A stretch of 64,000 bases of DNA from Ailurus styani. Lineage: Eukaryota; Chordata; Mammalia; Carnivora; Ailuridae. The position numbers were made by a program, and so were the translations under genes. Below the pieces are notes generated by a model. The model saw only the letters and a list, made by a program, of their open reading frames with translations. It was not told where the DNA came from and ran no database searches. This document shows, piece by piece, positions 34,571 through 46,394 of the stretch (position 1 is the stretch's first letter; every line of letters begins with the position of its first letter). The DNA lies in the NCBI GenBank assembly GCA_002007465.1, contig LNAC01000680.1, forward strand, positions 365,405-429,404, written 5' to 3'.

Positions 34571-34759
34571 ATTTTTTTTTAAAGATTTTTATTTATTTAT
34601 TTGACAGAGAGAGAGAGATCACAAGTCGGCAGAGAGGCAGGCAGAGAGAGAGGGGAAGCAGGCTCCCTGCCGAGCAGAGAGCCGGATGCGGGGCTCCATC
34701 CCAGGACCCTGAGATCATGACCTGAGCCGAAGGCAGAGGCTTTAACCCACTGAGCCCCC
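34571..34759 (-). mobile_element. can-SINE, truncated head
   Basis: Poly-T then musteloid-type body, ending at CCCACTGAGCCCC without the CAGGCGCC box. Flanked by CAGATTTTT. Confidence 0.92.
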
Positions 34760-34915
34760 AGATTTTTCTGACAGTTGTTCTCCAATAAGCTTGTTAAAAC
34801 TCCAGGGCAGGCTAGGCCCCACCCCCAGAGTCTCCAGTTCAGTAGGTTTGGGAGGGGCCCCCACATTTGCATCTCTATCAAGCTCCTGACTGCTGCTAAT
34901 AGGGCTGGGAACCCT
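34760..34915 (+). mobile_element. MER5A-like hAT-Charlie remnant
   Basis: AAGCTTGTTAAAACTCCAGG, AGGCCCCACCCCCAGAGTCT and CAGTTCAGTAGGTTTGGG are MER5A landmarks. Confidence 0.75.
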
Positions 34916-35600
34916 CCGCTGGGAGAACTCCTGCTCTCGCGGTGGCGAAGTCCCAGGGACAGTTGGGACCTGGGTTGGAGATGCCAGTGATTTGAATTTA
35001 CCTCTCCAGCCAGGTTCTCTTTCCTTGGATCCCACAGCTCTTGTAAGGAAAAGAGGGGGGGCCACCACGAGCAGGACTCCCACCTGGGAGACCCCTACCC
35101 GCTCAGACACAGCCCACCACAGCTGGGGGCACAGGCCCCAGAAACAAGCAGGTGCTCTTTGCTTGCTCGGAAGCGATTTCTGATCGTTCTGCCCCGAGTC
35201 ACATCACCGCACCAGAGGTTGTCAGAACTGCCTGGCAGTGAAGGGGGGAGCCAACTTTCTAAAGAGAGAGGGGAGCTGAACTGAGGGCGGTGGGCAAGAG
35301 GCAGGCTTCCTGGGATGAAATCCCATGGATGGTGGATGAGGCTGTGGTCCGGGAGCATGGCCAGGGAGACACGATCACCAGTCCTCCCCAAACTCCTCCC
35401 ATGCTTTTTATTCTCCCTGAAGCCCCTGTCCTGGGATTCTGCACAGCCTGCAAACCACAGCCACCCCCTCATCTGGAATTTAGGGATATGCCACCCCCCC
35501 ATTCCTGTCTTTGTAGGCGTACCCCAAGGGTCTCCAGGGGTTATGTAACCCTGTCTCATTTTAAAAGTGAACAGTATTGGGTGTCAGGGAGTCATTAGCA
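34916..35600. other. Gene C intron 1, GC-rich, nothing recognised
   Basis: GC-rich unique-looking sequence. Several overlapping short open frames on both strands have no domain signature and are treated as accidental. Confidence 0.5.
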
Positions 35601-35835
35601 TAGGGCTAAGTACAAGGTTTCTGGAGCCAGACTGCTGGGGTTCAAAGTCTGGTTCTGATACATTATTTTCACTTCCCTCAATTTCCTCATCTAGAAACTG
35701 GGCGTAATAATACTACCTACACCTTGCTTTATGTTAAGGAATAAATGAGGTAAAATATGTAAAGTACTTAGAACAGTACCCATTACACAGTAAGTACCAT
35801 CTGAGTATTGTCAGTGTCCTTAATATTAGTAAAAT
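35600..35835 (+). mobile_element. MIR, nearly complete
   Basis: CTGGAGCCAGACTGCTGGGG, CAATTTCCTCATCTAGAAAC, AATGAGGTAAAATATGTAAA and ACAGTAAGTACCATCTGAGT give the MIR order over more than 200 bp. Confidence 0.85.
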
Positions 35836-35933
35836 CTCGGTTGGCATTACTTGTTAGTCCCAGAACCTAAAGGACCACTGGGCCCCCCCTGAGTCCCAAG
35901 CCCCTGTTCTGTCCACTGGGGCTCAGTTAAGTT

Positions 35934-36166
35934 GAAACAAGTTTCTTTTCTTTTCTTTCTTTTTAAGATTTCATCCATTTACTTGGGAGAGAGAGACAGC
36001 GAAAGAGGGAACACCAGCAGGGGGAGAGGGAGAGGGAGAAGCAGGCTTCCCGCTGAGCAGGGAGCCCCATACGGGGCTCGATCCCAGAACCCCAGGATCA
36101 TGACCTGAGCCGAAGGCAGACTCTTAAGGACTGACCCACCCAGGTGCCACTGGAAACAAGTTTCTT
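35934..36166 (-). mobile_element. can-SINE with CTCF-like CAGCAGGGGGAG
   Basis: SINE 35949-36152. Perfect 14 bp target duplication GAAACAAGTTTCTT. Its body holds ACCAGCAGGGGGAGAG at about 36012-36027. Confidence 0.95.
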
Positions 36167-36303
36167 AATTTTAAAAATCCCTTAATTAAAAAAAAAACAA
36201 AGGAGAATAAACCCTTAAAAAAATAGACTTCCTTAAAGCACACCCACCCCTGTTAGAGGTTCCTATTAATTTCTTAACTTGAAGGAGTTAAAAATCTAAG
36301 TAG

Positions 36304-36412
36304 GAGGGGCCCCTGGCTGGTTCCATTGGCCAAGCGTGTAACACTTGACCTCAGAGTCATAGGTTCCAGCCCCATGGTGGGTGTAGAGATCACTTAAAAA
36401 TAAAAAAAATTT

Positions 36413-36444
<32 letters not shown>
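36304..36444 (+). mobile_element. Short tRNA-like SINE ending in (GT)n
   Basis: GGGCCCCTGGCTGGTTCCAT, then ATAGGTTCCAGCCCC and GTGTAGAGATCACTTAAAAA, followed by about 15 GT units (36415-36444). Confidence 0.82.
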
Positions 36445-36445
<1 letters not shown>

Positions 36446-36680
36446 GGAAAGTAAATGAGTGACAGAGGTCAGGTTTTTGTTTGTCGTGTCATTTTTTACA
36501 CTTTTTTTCTGATGAAAATATTCAAAATATAGAAAAGTAAGTAACATAAGGACTCTCATAATACTTGTCACAGCTTCAGCCATTACCAGGCTATGACCAT
36601 TTTGTTTCATCCGTACCCACCCCGAACACACACACATACACATTTTCCCTTCTACCTTTCATGACCAGATTATTTTAAAG

Positions 36681-36832
36681 TAAATCCCGGGGTTGCCTGG
36701 CTGGCTCAGTCGGAAGAGTGTGGGACTCTTGATCTCAGGGTCATGAGTTCAAGCCCCACTCTACACTGCGTATAGAGAGTACTCAAACAAACAAACAAAC
36801 AAACAAACTTAAACAAATAATAAATAAATCCC
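36681..36832 (+). mobile_element. Short tRNA-like SINE with (CAAA)n tail
   Basis: GGTTGCCTGGCTGGCTCAGT, GTCATGAGTTCAAGCCCC and GTATAGAGAGTACT with a CAAA tail. Flanked by TAAATCCC. Confidence 0.88.
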
Positions 36833-37006
36833 AGACATCAAAAACTTCAAATGTAACCTATTTAATGATGGCCGAAGGCATGGCTTGCCATCCTTGCTAT
36901 GCTAAGATTTGTTTAACCGGCTCTTTCTTAGTTGGACTTTGGCTTGTTTTCTATCTGTCTGCTATTAAATCAAAGAAAGCTGTTCATTGTAAGAAACCAA
37001 TAAGAT

Positions 37007-37214
37007 AAGAATATTTAGGGGTGCCTGGGTAGCTCAGTTGGTTAAGTGACTGCCTTTGGGATCCCAGTCCTGGGATGGAGCCCCACATCGGGCTCCCTGC
37101 TCAGGGGGGAGCCTGCTTCTCCCTCTCCCTCTGCCCCTCCCCCTGCTTGTGGTCTCCTGCTCTTTCTCTGTCAAATAAATAAATAAAATATTTATTTAAA
37201 AAAAAGAATATTTA
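37007..37214 (+). mobile_element. can-SINE
   Basis: SINE 37018-37203, about 200 bp before the gene C start exon. Perfect 11 bp target duplication AAGAATATTTA. Confidence 0.95.
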
Positions 37215-37405
37215 TTCTCCCCATTGAAAAACATGCTTTTCTTAAATCCCCACGGTGACACCTGCCCCCCTGAAGGGCCAGAGACATTCTCCCACTGGGT
37301 GGCCAACTGTGAGCTACTCTGTGTGGACTTCTCAGCAAGGGTTCTGAATACCTTCAGGACAGACCCTGTTTCTCATGCTTGCTTTGCTCCTTCCCCTTCC
37401 TCCAG

Positions 37406-37461
37406 CTCTGGCCTCACAATTCTGGAATCTTTCCCCAGAGCAGGAGATGAACACATGCCGG
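37406..37461 (+). CDS. Gene C: start exon (ATG at 37447)
   Basis: Acceptor TTCCCCTTCCTCCAG ends at 37405; an alternative at 37438 (TCTTTCCCCAG) would give a shorter leader. ATG at 37447 opens five codons, MNTCR, ending at donor GTGAGT in phase 0, as the KRAB-A exon needs. A four- to eight-residue start exon beginning MN is typical of the ZNF248/ZNF782 type. The downstream ATG at 42091 (MSRTRLFQ, in frame with KRAB-A) is a weaker alternative because it needs the intron to be retained. Confidence 0.68.
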
Positions 37462-37752
37462 GTGAGTCATTTACTTTTTCAATGGAATCTAAGAGTGACT
37501 TCATATTTTCTAGTGACCATGCTTTCTTATCAGTTGTCCTTCATTTGTTTTTCACTTTTCGACTTTATTCTTGGGATATCGTCTGACTTTCCTTTTTTCC
37601 TCTTCTGGTGGGTTTGAAGATCTCCATGTGATTGTGTTATTGATTACCTTTGATGTGTGGGATACACATGTGAACGTATTTTTCTTTTGACATCAGGGAT
37701 TGTTTTCACCCGTGGTACCATCTAAATATGATAGACTCCTTTATTTCAGGTT

Positions 37753-37991
37753 CTGTGGAAACCTTTTTTTTTTTTTAAAGGTTTTATTTATTTATTTATT
37801 TGACACAGAGAGAAAGATTACAAGTAGACAGAGAGGCAAGCAGAGAGAGAGAAGAGAGGAGGAAGCAGGCTCCCTGCCAAGCAGAGAGCCCAATGCGGGC
37901 CTCGATCCCAGGACCCTGGGATCATGACCTGAGCCGAAGGCACAGGCTTTAACTCACTGAGCCACCCAGGCGCCCACTGTGGAAACCTTTT
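37753..37991 (-). mobile_element. can-SINE, musteloid type
   Basis: SINE 37768-37976. Perfect 15 bp target duplication CTGTGGAAACCTTTT. Confidence 0.96.
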
Positions 37992-38204
37992 AAATGCTTT
38001 TCTTTTCCCACTTTCTCTTTACATAATAAATACTGTTTTTTTAACTCTTCGTTAATAAACGCATCACACCTTCTAGCTACTTGAACAAAAATCATTTCCA
38101 TTCTAATATACATTTTCTGGTTATTTTTGTTGTCCCAAGTCTGAAGATAAAGTGTTATGTTATCTACAGCTTAGGGTTGCTTATCCTGTTCCAGTCACTG
38201 TTAA

Positions 38205-38337
38205 ATTCCTTGCCTGGCTTAACTCTTTAAATTACAACAGCATTATGAGGTAGGGACTTTTATTGCACCCTTTTTATTGGAAGTACAAATAATGAGTTTG
38301 AGTGCTTGTAGCTGGAATTGTTCTAAGGATACATCAT
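38205..38337 (-). mobile_element. MIR fragment
   Basis: AACAGCATTATGAGGTAGGG then ACTTTTATTGCACC resembles the MIR/MIRb core, diverged. Confidence 0.5.
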
Positions 38338-38480
38338 TAGAAATTTGGCCAGACAGGGGGTGACTAGCTGGCTCAGTCAGTAGACCATGTGACTCTTGAT
38401 ATTGGGGTCGTGAGTTCGAGCCCCACGTTGGGTGTAGAGGTTACTAAAAAAATAAAAGAAAAGAAATTTGACCAGATAGG
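38338..38480 (+). mobile_element. Short tRNA-like SINE
   Basis: TAGCTGGCTCAGTCAGTAGA, TCGTGAGTTCGAGCCCCACG and GTGTAGAGGTTACT. Flanked by AGAAATTTGGCCAGACAG / AGAAATTTGACCAGATAG. Confidence 0.9.
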
Positions 38481-38662
38481 TCAAATTTGTCCTTGAGTCC
38501 ACGTCCACACAAGGTTTCCATCCATTTTGGGGAGGAAGGTACCATCTGCTCTGTTCCAGCCTGTCCAAGAACTTGAGATGGGACATCTCTTAGGCATGGC
38601 GTTGCCAGATAAGACACAGGGCACAGGAAGTATACCTTGCATGGGACATACTTATACTAAAA

Positions 38663-38882
38663 ACCTATTTGTGGGGCGCCCAGATGGCTCAGTCATTAAG
38701 TGTCTGCCTTCAGCTCAGGTCAGATCCCAGGGTCCTGGGATCGAGCCCCACATCGGGCTCCCTGATCAGCGGGAAGCCTGCTTCTCCCTCTCCCACTCCC
38801 CCCTACTTGTGTTCCCTCTCTTGCTGTGTCTCTCTCTGTCAAATAAATAAATAAAATCTTAAAAAAAACCCCACCTGTTTGT
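38663..38882 (+). mobile_element. can-SINE
   Basis: SINE 38673-38872. Flanked by ACCTATTTGT / ACCTGTTTGT. Confidence 0.92.
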
Positions 38883-41738
38883 ATTTTCTGGGGTGCCCTG
38901 TGTTTTTGTTTACTAAAGCTGGGGAGCCATAGTTAGGTAGAAAGAGGGTTTCAGGTGTCCTCTGCTGCCCATGAGCTCTGGCATCCCTAGCCCACCCAGA
39001 GGACCAGTCATTCTCTGTCTTTTCAGGGGCTGATTTTACTAGCTCGCTCCAAATGGCCTGTTGCTGGACTGGCACAACCTGCCTCAGTTTCCCCATCAAT
39101 CCCTGAAGCAGTTCCTCTTCCCCAGTTTCAAGAATTCTCAGGCTTCTTGCCGACAATATGTCTCTTTGTCCAAAAATGTAATAATGTTGCCTCCATGCAG
39201 TTTGTAAATATTTTTGACGTTTCCGGTCGAGTTACCCCATGGCTCTTCCCTCTCACGGTCTGTAAGTCCGCCTCCCTTCACCAGCTTCGCCAGGAGCCAG
39301 GCTTCCTGCTCTTCTGTCTGCTCACCACACGCTCCTTCTCCCACCGCTGACTTCCGACGGAGGCCTCTGGAGAATCTTACAGCTTCTGAGTCTGAGCGTC
39401 GGGAGGTACCTCTATTCCACCCGGTGACAGGAATGATGGGCTGTAGCCGTGGGGTCTGCACTCCTTGTCCTCCGGGGTATGAGGAGAAAACACGGTCTCC
39501 GTGATCTCCCAGCATCTGCAGAGATGGAGGAGAAGTCGTGGGCCAGTTTGCTTCTTGCCCGTTGTATTCTTTCTTCTTGCGAAGTTTTTCTTTCTCCGGG
39601 GCCAGGCTGCACCTGCGCGGATGCCTGCTTCGTACCCGATGACGGTGCTCCTGCCCCGTGAAGCGTCGCTGCCCCAGGACACTTGCAGTGATTTCCCGAG
39701 ATTATTTCCCTCGCTGCCTCCTCTCCGTTCTTGCCACCCAGAGCTCCCGGGAGGCTGTCAGTGGCTCCCCACGGTGGTCCGGCTGTCCTCCTTAACCTAT
39801 CTTTTCCATTTTTCTGTGCTTTCACTCTGCGCGTTAAGAGATTTGCTCATTTTTGTCACCCAAGTCGTGTGGTTTTCAAGGCCTTCTTTGGAGGGTTTTA
39901 GGTTTTTCTGTTTTCCTAAGTCATCCACAGACTATGTCCTATCTGGGTCCTTGGCCTTTCCACAGAGCCAACTTCTCTCACTTTATGGAAGTAAGACTCT
40001 GACACCAATCTGGGGACACCAGTGTGAAGTCTTAAAAATTACTGGCTTCAACATCGAAATTAATTTTGTTTTCATAAACTTCAATCGATTCGTCTTGGTC
40101 CTTATTTTTTTAGGCTGTTGGTTTTTATTTACATAGAATAATGATTTGTTACACGATTTTTCTTGATGCTTATTTTTCCAGTTTGTTTTCCCTCCAGCAG
40201 AGTCTGGGCGCTTTTAAGTTTCCTGTGGTAAGTGGAAAAGCAAAAACCTCAGCAGATCGATCTAGGCAGCTGCTGTGTGTTCACTCGGCGGCACGGAGGC
40301 CTGTTTCCTTGGCCAGCTCTTCCCTGGAATGGAAGGACAGACTTGGGGCCTTTTCTGGGGATTGGTGGGAGACGTGTCCAGACAGGCCTCTCTGTAGGCT
40401 GTACAGAGGGGGGCAGAGCTCGGGGGGGCCCTCCTTTCCCCCTGCCAGAGCCGGCAATGCCTTACCTGATGGCAGAGCTGTTTCCCTAGCGTTGCCCTAA
40501 AAGCAAAGCTGGAACCGCTCAGGGTACTCAGCACAGCACTTTGCTTCTCTCTTGGGTTGCAAAGTTCACGCAGACTCCTGGAGGCTGTTGCCCTGCTTTT
40601 TATAGGGAAGGTTCTCCTGAGTGTTGACCCTTCGCCAGCCCCTCTGGGGGGTAAGCACGAGCCAGGAGCGTGGCAGTCCTCATAGGCGCACTCGCTCGCC
40701 GGGATCCCCAGCCCAGAGCCCACTTCGTCTCCCTGTCACAGCTGCCGCTGACCTGGGCCGTCCTGCCTGGCTCGGAACAGAACCAAGATTCTTGCCCCTT
40801 CTGGGTTTGTGGTAGGGGATGAGCCCCCGGCCTCCAGAATCTGCCCCCTACTCTATAACTTACAGAAACCCCTCCGAATTTGTCCCTTGCGGACAACCCC
40901 CTTCCCCTGTACTCCTCTGCCCTGATCCCGTGGTGGTGTTTTTATGTCCTCCCTGCTGTGGTTTGGAGGCCGAAGAGAGAAATGTGTGTGCCCAGCCCGT
41001 CATGTCGAGTTAGGAGCCTCTCTTATTCTTGAAATTGTCAGCAGCGGTGGCTCCCGAGGAATGCTTCATTCCTTGCCGGCTTCCTCGGGAGCACTGCCGA
41101 GGACCTGCTCTGCCCTCCGTGGGCAGACACGTCTGCTAACTCCTGCTTCTTGGGTCACCAAGGCCTCCTCTCCCTCCTCCCTGTCAGGCTCCGAATCTTC
41201 CGTCTCCCTGTTCTTTGTGGGCAAGTTGCCCACACAGAGGACTTCGGCTACCACCCAGATACTCCTGATTTCCAAACTGTCTCTTAATCCTTGACCACTG
41301 TCCTGAGCCCCAAGACCTTATATCCAACCGTCACCTTGAACTTTCCACCTGTGTGTGTCACAGATGTCCAAGATTTCTCCCCCTCTCTCTCTCCTGCCCG
41401 ACCTGGCCCTCCTGCCGGCTTGTCAGGCTCAGTATTGTTACTTATTATTGTGTAATTTATTATTGGACATGTATGTGCTTTGTAGAAGGTCCTGTTGGTC
41501 TGTGAACACATTAAAAACAGGCCCAGTGTCTCCTTCTCCTTAGCGTCCTTGCAACTAGAATAGTTCTAAATATATGGGGGATTTTGGTTATTTGGTTTCA
41601 GATTTTGGTTATTTTATGAATTAAATAAATATAGAGGCAGAGTATTTCTATTCTGATTTCTGTTTCTCCTGCAAAGTATAACATAAAGGAAGGTACACGG
41701 TTGTCCTCCTTTGTAATGTGTTCTGGTGAACTCTTAGC

Positions 41739-41750
<12 letters not shown>
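38883..41750. other. Gene C intron 2, GC-rich, repeat-poor, unexplained
   Basis: About 2.9 kb without a can-SINE, which is notable here. CpG is frequent at about 39220-39700 and 40250-41230. The longest open frame (39501-40136, plus, 211 codons) has low-complexity hydrophobic content, no domain, and competing frames on both strands, so I do not call a gene. Confidence 0.5.
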
Positions 41751-42306
<556 letters not shown>

Positions 42307-42519
42307 TAGGGGATAATGAGTTTCAGCCTTGAGATTTTGGATTCAAAGGCCCTTTTAGGGAACTTGAAAGTCTGTTACATTCTCACCTCCCTGGCAAAAA
42401 GCTCTTCTTTGACGAAGGCCCCATCATTGTACAGCTTCGCAAGCTTCTCCCTTCTGATTCTTCAGAGGGCCGGACCTTTAAGCAGCTTTGCCAAGCCCCG
42501 TGTCATTTCCCCTTCACAG

Positions 42520-42615
42520 GGCACTGTGTCACCAAACCTGAGCTGATCCTCAGGTTGGAGCGAGGAGAAGAGCCATGGGTACCAAAGAGAGAACGCCCAA
42601 GTCCGAGCCGCCCGG
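42520..42615 (+). CDS. Gene C: KRAB-B exon
   Basis: A 96 bp exon with acceptor CCCCTTCACAG and donor GTGAGT, phase 1-1. It encodes HCVTKPELILRLERGEEPWV followed by PKRERPSPSRP. The KPELILRLE-GEEPW core is a textbook KRAB-B box; the tail after PWV is unusually rich in Arg, Pro and Ser. The intron before it is only 278 bp. Confidence 0.94.
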
Positions 42616-42944
42616 GTGAGTTCACGACGGTGGAGAGAAGGCAACTGGGGGGACCTGGATCCCAAGTGGCCAGTTGAGGGTATTTTTGAAAGTGTTTTAG
42701 AGGCTTTTCGAATAAAGACAGATGACCACCCTACCTTAGATGAAAGAACTCCAAACAGCACTCTCCAATGTAAGTGCTCTTTGTGTTCTGTTCGACTTTC
42801 ATGCATAAAGAGGTTCGCTTGGTTTTCATGGACTCCGATTGCTCCTTTCCTCATCCTAGACCTTTATTTCTGTTTTTCTCTGTTGGGTAATGGCCATTGT
42901 TCACCTTTCCTCCTGTGCCAAACATGCTGTTATGCAGTTATTGG

Positions 42945-43480
42945 TGCATTGTTATATTCAACAAATATTTTTTAGGGACCTGATATGCACCAGTCACATT
43001 CTAAGCAAAGGGAATGAATACAAAGTCTCTACTCCTATCACTGGATCTAATTAGCAAATTGGCAGGTTTAGCAAAAAAAAAAATTGGCAATTAACAAAAA
43101 CAATAATGTAATATGCCTGGCAGTAATCAGCAGTATGACAAATTAAAGTCAGATGAAGGGTATAGGAACCGATAGGGAATGCTGGTTTTGGAACAAACAG
43201 TGCAGCAACAGTGGAATAGAGTTTCGAATGGAGGGATGGCGTGAGCCACAGGTTAGCTGAGAGATTTCCAGACTGAGGGAGCAGCAGGTATGAAGCCTCT
43301 GAGGCGGGAGTGTGCTTGGTGTAAGCAGGGAACATAGAGGAGTCTGTGGGACCAGAGGTGGTTCAAAAGAAAGGAGCCACTGATGCCAGAGAGTTAGCTG
43401 GAGCAAAGCATTCTGGGCCTGGTAAGACTGACTTCTACTCTGAGTGAGACATGAGGTGAGAGGGGAGGTCAAGGGCGGCC
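42945..43480 (-). mobile_element. L2-like LINE remnant
   Basis: TTCAACAAATATTTTTTAGG then CTGATATGCACCAGTCACAT looks like an antisense L2 3' end. Text such as GAAGCCTCTGAGGCGGGAGT and TTCTACTCTGAGTGAGACAT continues the L2-type pattern. Confidence 0.5.
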
Positions 43481-43788
43481 CTTGTGCACGCTAGGTCTGG
43501 GGGTCAGGAAGACACGTGACTCTAGCAAGACTCAAGCGAGACCGCGCAGAAGCACCCTGTGTGGTAGGGAGGGAACCGGAAGACAGTGGTGTCCCAGAAG
43601 TCCCGTGAGCAAAGCTTTTGGAGAAGGAAGGAGTGAATTCCAGTATGCAGATGGGCCTGTAAACTCAGCATTGCCTCTTCTGTTCCTGCACATTATTCAA
43701 AGGCCACAGGGAAAATAAAAACAAAATGTCCACTCCATTTTCACTGGAGGTTGGGAGGCAGCTGAACTCCCGAACTTGAAAAGTGGAA

Positions 43789-43898
43789 CGGGGCGCCTGG
43801 GTGGCTCAGTAGTCAAGCATCGGACTCGTGATCTCAGTTCTGGTCTTCATCTCAGAGTCGTGAGTTCAGGCCCCACCTGGAGCATACTTTAAAATTTA
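43789..43898 (+). mobile_element. Short tRNA-like SINE
   Basis: GGGCGCCTGGGTGGCTCAGT, GAGTCGTGAGTTCAGGCCCC and a short A/T-rich tail. Confidence 0.88.
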
Positions 43899-44069
43899 AC
43901 TAATGAATTAATTATAATGTGGATTATAACCAAAAGCAATGGAAATCAGGCTTGGCCAGGGAAATAGAAGTAGAAAGAAAACATCACACAAACCAGCCGT
44001 GGAAAAAAGTGTCAGAACATGTTGTACAGATAGTATTTACTTGCAAACTTTGCCACAAATGGAACTTGA

Positions 44070-44292
44070 AGTGTTGAGGTTATTTATTTATTTATTTATT
44101 TTTAAAGATTTTATTTATTTATTTGACAGAGAAAGACACAGTGAGAAAGGGAACACAAGCAGGGGGAGTGGGAGAGGGAGAAGCAGGCTTCCCGCGGAGC
44201 AGGAAACCTGATGTGGGGCTCGATCCCAGGACCCTGGGATCATGACCTGAGCCGAAGGCAGCCGCTTAATGACTGAACCACGCAGGTGCCCT
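44070..44292 (-). mobile_element. can-SINE
   Basis: Reverse-oriented with (TTTA)n tail from 44082. Ends ACCACGCAGGTGCCC. Confidence 0.92.
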
Positions 44293-44319
44293 GTGAGATT
44301 CTTTAAAAAAAAAAAAATA

Positions 44320-44536
44320 GCATTGGGGGGGTGTCTGGGTGGCTCAGTCATTAAGCGTCTGCTTTCGGCTCGGGTCATGATCCCAGGGTCTGGGATCGAG
44401 TCCCACATCAGGCCCCGCTGAGGCTGCTTCTCCCTCTCCCACTCCCTCTGCTTGTCTTCCTCTCTTGCTGTGTCTCTCTCTGTCAAATAAATAAATAAAA
44501 TCTTAAGGAAAAAAAAAGGAAAAAGAAAAAAGCAAT
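44320..44536 (+). mobile_element. can-SINE, slightly deleted
   Basis: GGTGTCTGGGTGGCTCAGTC head and AAATAAATAAATAAAATCTT tail. Flanked by ATAGCATTGGG / AAAGCAATGGG. Confidence 0.9.
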
Positions 44537-44911
44537 GGGAAAGTAGCATTGCCCTGAAGGATATGTAGGTTCTGAGTAGAGCTAAGGACAGAATATATAC
44601 TAACCAAGTGAAGAACATGAGAGTGGATCTGTGGCTAGAAATGTCCAATTTACAGAATTAAATACCCTGATCTGATACATCTGACAATACTTTAGAGTTG
44701 TGAGCTGATCACTTGAATATGTGCTGTGGACTTAGGTACAAGAACCTAGTTTAAACTCTAGGTATAAAAATCCTATATCAAATTGTACTAGCTAGCATGT
44801 TGGCTTCTATATGTTTTATCTGCTACAGAAAAGTCATATATTTTTAAGCATGCAATTGATATTCTTGCATAAAATGAAAGTAACAGAGGATAGTAATCAT
44901 CACCCATAGCT

Positions 44912-45139
44912 AAAAAAATTTTAAGACAGGGCGCCTGGGTGGCTCAGTGGGTTAAAGCCTCTGCTTTCGGCTCAGGTCATGATCTCAGGGTCCTGGGATC
45001 GAGGCCCACATTGGGCTCCCTGCTCAGCGGGGAGCCTGCTTCCCCCTCTCTCTCTCTCTGCCTGCCTCTCTGCCTCCTTGTGATCTCTCTCCCTCTGTGA
45101 AATAAATAAATAAAATCTTTAAAAAAAATTTTAAGACAG
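44912..45139 (+). mobile_element. can-SINE, young, musteloid type
   Basis: SINE 44930-45121. Perfect 18 bp target duplication AAAAAAATTTTAAGACAG. Confidence 0.96.
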
Positions 45140-45830
45140 AGATTAATAAAGGTCCTTGGACTAAAGTGGATAGCCAGCTGCTTGAGTTTTCACAGAAGAA
45201 AAGAAATCAGAGAGGAAGAAAACACGATATAAAGGTGGAATTAAACATTAGTTTTGTGAGAGGACACAATCAGTTGGCAAAGTAAATCAGCAGATTGAAA
45301 GAGGGAGAAGTAGAGGGTGTCAGTCAGGACAGATAACCGTTGATCAATCCCGAGGGAGTCAAATGACAGTACCAATAACCAGAATACAGAGGTAAACCGG
45401 ATCCTGTTGCAAGCGTGGCTTGTTCTCTCTTATGTTTAAACACTCTCTTCGGACAGTGTTTTACCACATCGCAGCTCTGTGAAGGGATGGGGATGAACGA
45501 TAGGATGGGGCCCTTAGACCCAAGGAAATTAGTGATTTCCTAAGTTCAGTTGGGAGTTGGCGTACAGAGTGGGAAAAAGGAGGAAGAGTTTGGGAACATG
45601 GAGAGTCGAGTGAGGATGCACCACTGCAGGTGGTGAAGAATGGGGGAGAGGAGGATATGGTTCTAGTCTGATCTGATACTTCCCTTATTACCTTCCAGTC
45701 TTTCTTGTCTCCCTCCTCAGTGTCCTTTGTCGTTGCCCATCTTTGAAAAGCCTCCATCCTTGGGTGTTGTTTTCCTGACATCCTTTGTACTCAGCTCACC
45801 ATGCCTTATGTCTTATTTCATTTTTTTTTA

Positions 45831-46052
45831 ATTAATTAATTAATTTATTTATTTTTAAAGATTTTATTTATTTATTTGACACAGAGAGAGAGATCACAGG
45901 TAGGCAGAGAGGCAGGCAAAGAGACAGGGAGAGGAGGAAGCAGGCTCCCTGCTGAGCAGAGAGCCCGATGCGGGCCTCGATCCCAGGACGCTGAGATCAT
46001 GACCTGAGCCGAAAGCAGAGGCTTTAACCCACTGAGCCACCCAGGCACCCTC
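45831..46052 (-). mobile_element. can-SINE, musteloid type
   Basis: TTAA/TTTA-rich tail, then full body ending GAGCCACCCAGGCACCC. Confidence 0.93.
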
Positions 46053-46394
46053 TATCTGCATTTAAAAATAGTATCCCAGAGGCCACTGTGCTCTAGATGG
46101 AANTTATTTCAAACCCTCTATCCATCTTGACATCTTATTTGTAACAAGCCAAAGCCACTTGTGTTAATTCTCAGCTTCCTCTCCTTTTTTTCTACTACAA
46201 TATGTGTTTTTGTCTTTGTTTTCATGTTACCAAACCAAAAGAGGAGAATAAATATTTGCTCAGGACTTCTTTCATCCCAGAACACTATGTCTAAGAACCT
46301 AAGAATCATCTCCATCTAAGCCACTTGTGTACAATGCCATTTCTTAAGAAATGTGTTAAGATTTGTAATGTATGTCAATTTCTTGTATTTCTAG

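Larger units (their letters stand above)
42616..46394. other. Gene C intron between KRAB-B and finger exon
   Basis: Holds an L2-like segment, several can-SINEs listed separately, and unassigned AT-rich sequence at 44530-44910 and 45140-45825. A single ambiguous base N lies at 46103. Confidence 0.7.

Noticed and set aside
39501..40136. 211-codon open frame, plus strand
   Set aside because: No domain, low-complexity hydrophobic C-terminal half, strong competing frames on both strands and no splice context. Most likely chance in GC-rich sequence.
42640..42780. Possible extra coding exon after KRAB-B
   Set aside because: A donor-like AATGTAAGT exists near 42768 but no convincing acceptor, and it is not needed: KRAB-B joins the finger exon in phase.
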